Origin: Nitzschia putrida
Taxonomy: Eukaryota > Bacillariophyta > Bacillariophyceae > Bacillariales > Bacillariaceae
Length of the DNA stretch: 64,000 nt
Direction: 5' to 3'
Assembly (NCBI GenBank): GCA_016586335.1
Contig: BLYE01000156.1
Location: forward strand, 1-64,000
The notes below the pieces were generated by a model. The model was not told the origin of the DNA and did not search any database. It saw nothing but the letters and a program-made list of their open reading frames with translations. The position numbers and the translations under genes were made by a program. Of this stretch, positions 61,360 through 64,000 are shown piece by piece; the first letter of the stretch is position 1, and every line of letters begins with the position of its first letter.

Positions 61360-64000
61360 ATGGAAGTCCCGACATCTTTGGAACCACTTTCTGAATCGCC
61401 AATTTCTGAACCACAGGATGAGGCTATTCAGGATGGGGAAGTCGAAATCGAGTTTTTGCGTGATCCACCAGCCAATTGTTCATCCCAAACCAATGGCCAA
61501 GATAGCGGCATTTCAAGTGAAACCTTGCAAGCTATTCCATCCTCGAATGATACTTCTATTGATGGATCATCCATGAAGGAAGCCCTCTCTTCGGCTACTA
61601 CCCACAGCGATGCGGCTGCTGGGACAAGCGAAGACAAACCGGTATCCAACAGAAGCTCCCGATCCACTCAGGCTTCTGGGATTACCCAAACGATGGCGCT
61701 ACTGAGGAAAAACCTACTCATCAAATATAGAACTCCAATGGCAACATTGTTGGAGCTTTTCAGTCCTTTGTTCATGATGTTGGTCCTGGCCTTGGCCTAT
61801 CAACTCACCGAAATTACCTACGAGGATGAGGCGATATATGCTAGGATTCACGTGGATCTTCCCGGTCCACTGCCAAGTATGCTTTTGTCGAATGCTGATA
61901 TGGCAAATACGCTGCTGGGGTCAAGCACTAATAGACGGTTGGAACGGACAGCCTCCGTCAATTCTGCACAGAAATATCCAACCAGAAATTGGGACGAAAT
62001 TTTGGATTCCTTGCATCAGAACCTAAGAGTCAATGGGAATCCTCTAGATTCGCCGCGGCGTTTAGAAGAAGAGGACGTTGTTGAAACAGAAGCTCCTCGA
62101 GCTACAGGGCTTAGTCGAAAGGAGCAGTACGACTTGTTGGCCGAATCAAACGAGGAAGTGAGTTTTTGTCAATGCTGTCAAGATATGGAGTATTCTGGTT
62201 CTTACCTCTCTCAATTCGTTGCTTTATGATAGTTATCAGCTATGCTAGAGGGACCAATTGTTGTCCCCACATTCAATCAATACGTTGTCATGGCCTCGGC
62301 GCTTTCAACGGCAGTTCAAAATGCCGATCTCCCAAAGGTTTTCACCGATTCGTCATATGGGCGCCAATGGGGAAACCTCTTAACCTTGGGGACGCTCCAT
62401 CTCTCTCCCAGGGGCTCTACCGTCGATTCCTTTGTGGAATATCTAAATGATACGTACCCAGAAGCGATGAATACGTCATTGTTCATACGCATTCATGAGA
62501 ATGAAGAAGAGGGACTCCGATTCATAGATGACAACCTGCAAGAGCGAACCTGGGCACTCATGGATTTCGAGGGTTTCTCTCTGGCAATCAACGAAGACAA
62601 AACGTACAAAATTCGAATGAACTACACAACGGTGCCGAATACGAATGAGGTTACGAACTACGTGTCTATCGGTCTCGACACAGACTACCAAATGTACTAC
62701 CTTTCAGGGTACATGACACTCCAGCGCACTGTAAACGAGTTTGTGTTTGCTCATACAAGTGGCTGCAACGACACATCCGAAATGTTCTCATCCATTTGGA
62801 GTATGCCAATGCCAACTGCCGCCTACTCGCAAAACCCTTTCTTCCTTCAGGTTGGGTACCTACTTGGATTGACGATGGTAATGGCATACCTATACCCAAT
62901 CGCGCGATTCATCAAGACTCTAGTGGAGGAGAAGGAGACTAGAATGAAGGAGACTTTGTTCATACTTGGTGTTCGTGGCTATGCCCATTGGCTCTCGTGG
63001 GTGATAACCGCTTTGTTCGTTTTTGCCGTCGTAACAGTTTCTGTTTCGTCGTCGTTGATTACATTTCTCTTGGCATATTCCGATCCAAAATATATTTTCC
63101 TTTGGGTCGGACTCTTCTCCACTGCGATGATTGGATTCTGTTTCACAATCGCCTCTTTGTTTTCCCGTGCGAAACTGTCGGCGATCATGGGCCCAGTGGC
63201 GCTCTTCGCAACCATACTTCCACGTTTCATTTTTTTCGGAACAAACCGGTATGAAGGCACCAATTGGAAGATGGTCGCATCCTTGTTACCAGCCACTGCC
63301 TTCGCGTTCGGTGCTGACATTGTAGCTGATTATGAGTACGCGGAGAAAGGGGTTCAAGAGTGGAATGCTGGCGAAGGTGATTATTCATTTCATACCTGTT
63401 TGGGTTTCCTCTTTTTCGACAGCGTCGCATATATTGTATTGGGGTGGTATCTGGAGCAGGTGATTCCCCGCCAGTATGGAGTTGCCAAGCCTTTCTACTT
63501 CTTCCTTCTCCCTTCCTACTGGATGAGCTGTTTTGGTGGGAGCAAGCTCGGATCTAGCGATGTACCCCCTGCATTGCCTGAAAGGTATTTCCAAAATTGC
63601 TTTGTCTGTGTGCGCTTATCAGTGTCTCACAAAATCTCACCTTGGGGTCCCGTAATTGCAGCAATGATGACACCGTGGAAAGTTCTGAGCCAGGGCTAGT
63701 AACGGGTGTTCAGATTTCGAATTTAACAAAGCAGTATTTCAAGAGTGGCGAATACCCACCAGCGGTCAACAACCTCAGCCTTACGCTGTTCGAATCTCAG
63801 ATCACAACATTGCTTGGTCATAACGGCGCCGGTAAGTGTCCATTGCTGCAACTATTGTCTGAATAAAAGCAGGTTTTTAATGTTCAATATCCTCCTCAAC
63901 AGGGAAATCGAGCACTGTTTCTATATTGACTGGTTTGTATCCTCCAACATCCGGTGATTGCATCCTGTATGGAAAATCAATCGTTCACAGTCTTCAAGAA
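61360..64000 (+). CDS. ABCA-subfamily ABC transporter (5' part, runs off the window)
   Basis: Exons 61360-62157, 62233-63584, 63662-63831 and 63903 onward splice in frame; the 3' end is outside. A disordered N-terminus (about 110 residues) precedes helix 1 (KYRTPMATLLELFSPLFMML). Next comes a large extracellular loop, an ABCA hallmark, with N-x-S/T sites. The membrane domain includes GYLLGLTMVMAYLYPIARFI with the EKETRMKETLFILGVRG loop typical of ABCA. The last exons reach the first nucleotide-binding domain: VQISNLTKQYFKSGEYPPAV and Walker A GHNGAGKSST split by an intron. ABCA proteins are full transporters for lipids. For intron 1 the acceptor after GATAG (62231-62232) was chosen because it keeps frame with the GTGAGT donor; the next AG does not. 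Confidence 0.9.

Overview
The window is nuclear chromosomal DNA from a photosynthetic microeukaryote, most likely a diatom (probably pennate). The reasons are: about 32 tightly packed genes on both strands; short GT-AG introns, mostly 65-100 nt; a plastid-type EPSP synthase whose signal-peptide-like leader runs into a Phe directly after the likely cleavage site, as in diatom plastid precursors; a membrane-anchored leucine-rich-repeat (LRR) protein of a kind typical of diatoms; and families shared with other stramenopiles. There is no operon, phage, CRISPR array or intact transposon. The species call is an inference.

Layout. 0-7.3 kb: a conserved Cys/His hypothetical, RAD23, ATG12, an SRRM1-like splicing factor and a NicO-type metal permease. 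7.6-9.7 kb: an exocyst Sec6-like gene and two tandem identical tRNA-Thr(CGT) genes. 10.6-17.1 kb: a four-exon LRR membrane protein, FAM32A-like, TCF25 and EPSP synthase. 17.3-24.6 kb: a ribonuclease-inhibitor-type LRR protein, an ABCD-like half transporter, RFC3 and a Tim17-family protein, with a 1.27 kb stretch lacking a clear gene. 24.6-34 kb: a SEN1/UPF1-like helicase, a SAM-domain protein, EXO1 and an RCHY1-like CHY/RING E3. 34.5-43.4 kb: a very large P4-ATPase, a FoP/CHTOP-like RNA protein and an S1-NKAP fusion. 43.9-51.8 kb: a KANL3-like alpha/beta hydrolase, WW-cyclin Y copy 1, a secreted prolyl 4-hydroxylase, an RsuA-type pseudouridine synthase and a DUF1769 gene with an apparent frameshift. 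51.8-54.7 kb: a gene-poor stretch with foldback repeats. 54.7-64 kb: WW-cyclin Y copy 2, an EHD/dynamin-like GTPase, a divergent ubiquitin-like modifier with a 6-nt first coding exon, 14-3-3, and the 5' part of an ABCA transporter that runs off the end.

Most genes are unrelated housekeeping functions. Recurring themes are ubiquitin and proteolysis (RAD23, ATG12, RCHY1-like E3, divergent Ubl), replication and repair (RAD23, RFC3, EXO1, and a hydrolase with a PIP-box-like tail), and RNA processing (SRRM1, FAM32A, SEN1-like, CHTOP-like, S1-NKAP). I found no single new multigene system. The strongest novelty candidates are protein-level: two WW-cyclin Y fusions, the S1-NKAP fusion, the divergent Ubl, RAD23 with an extra Met-rich module, and the P4-ATPase with a large insert. 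Exon borders were worked out by hand from GT/AG sites and frame; starts are the first plausible ATG.
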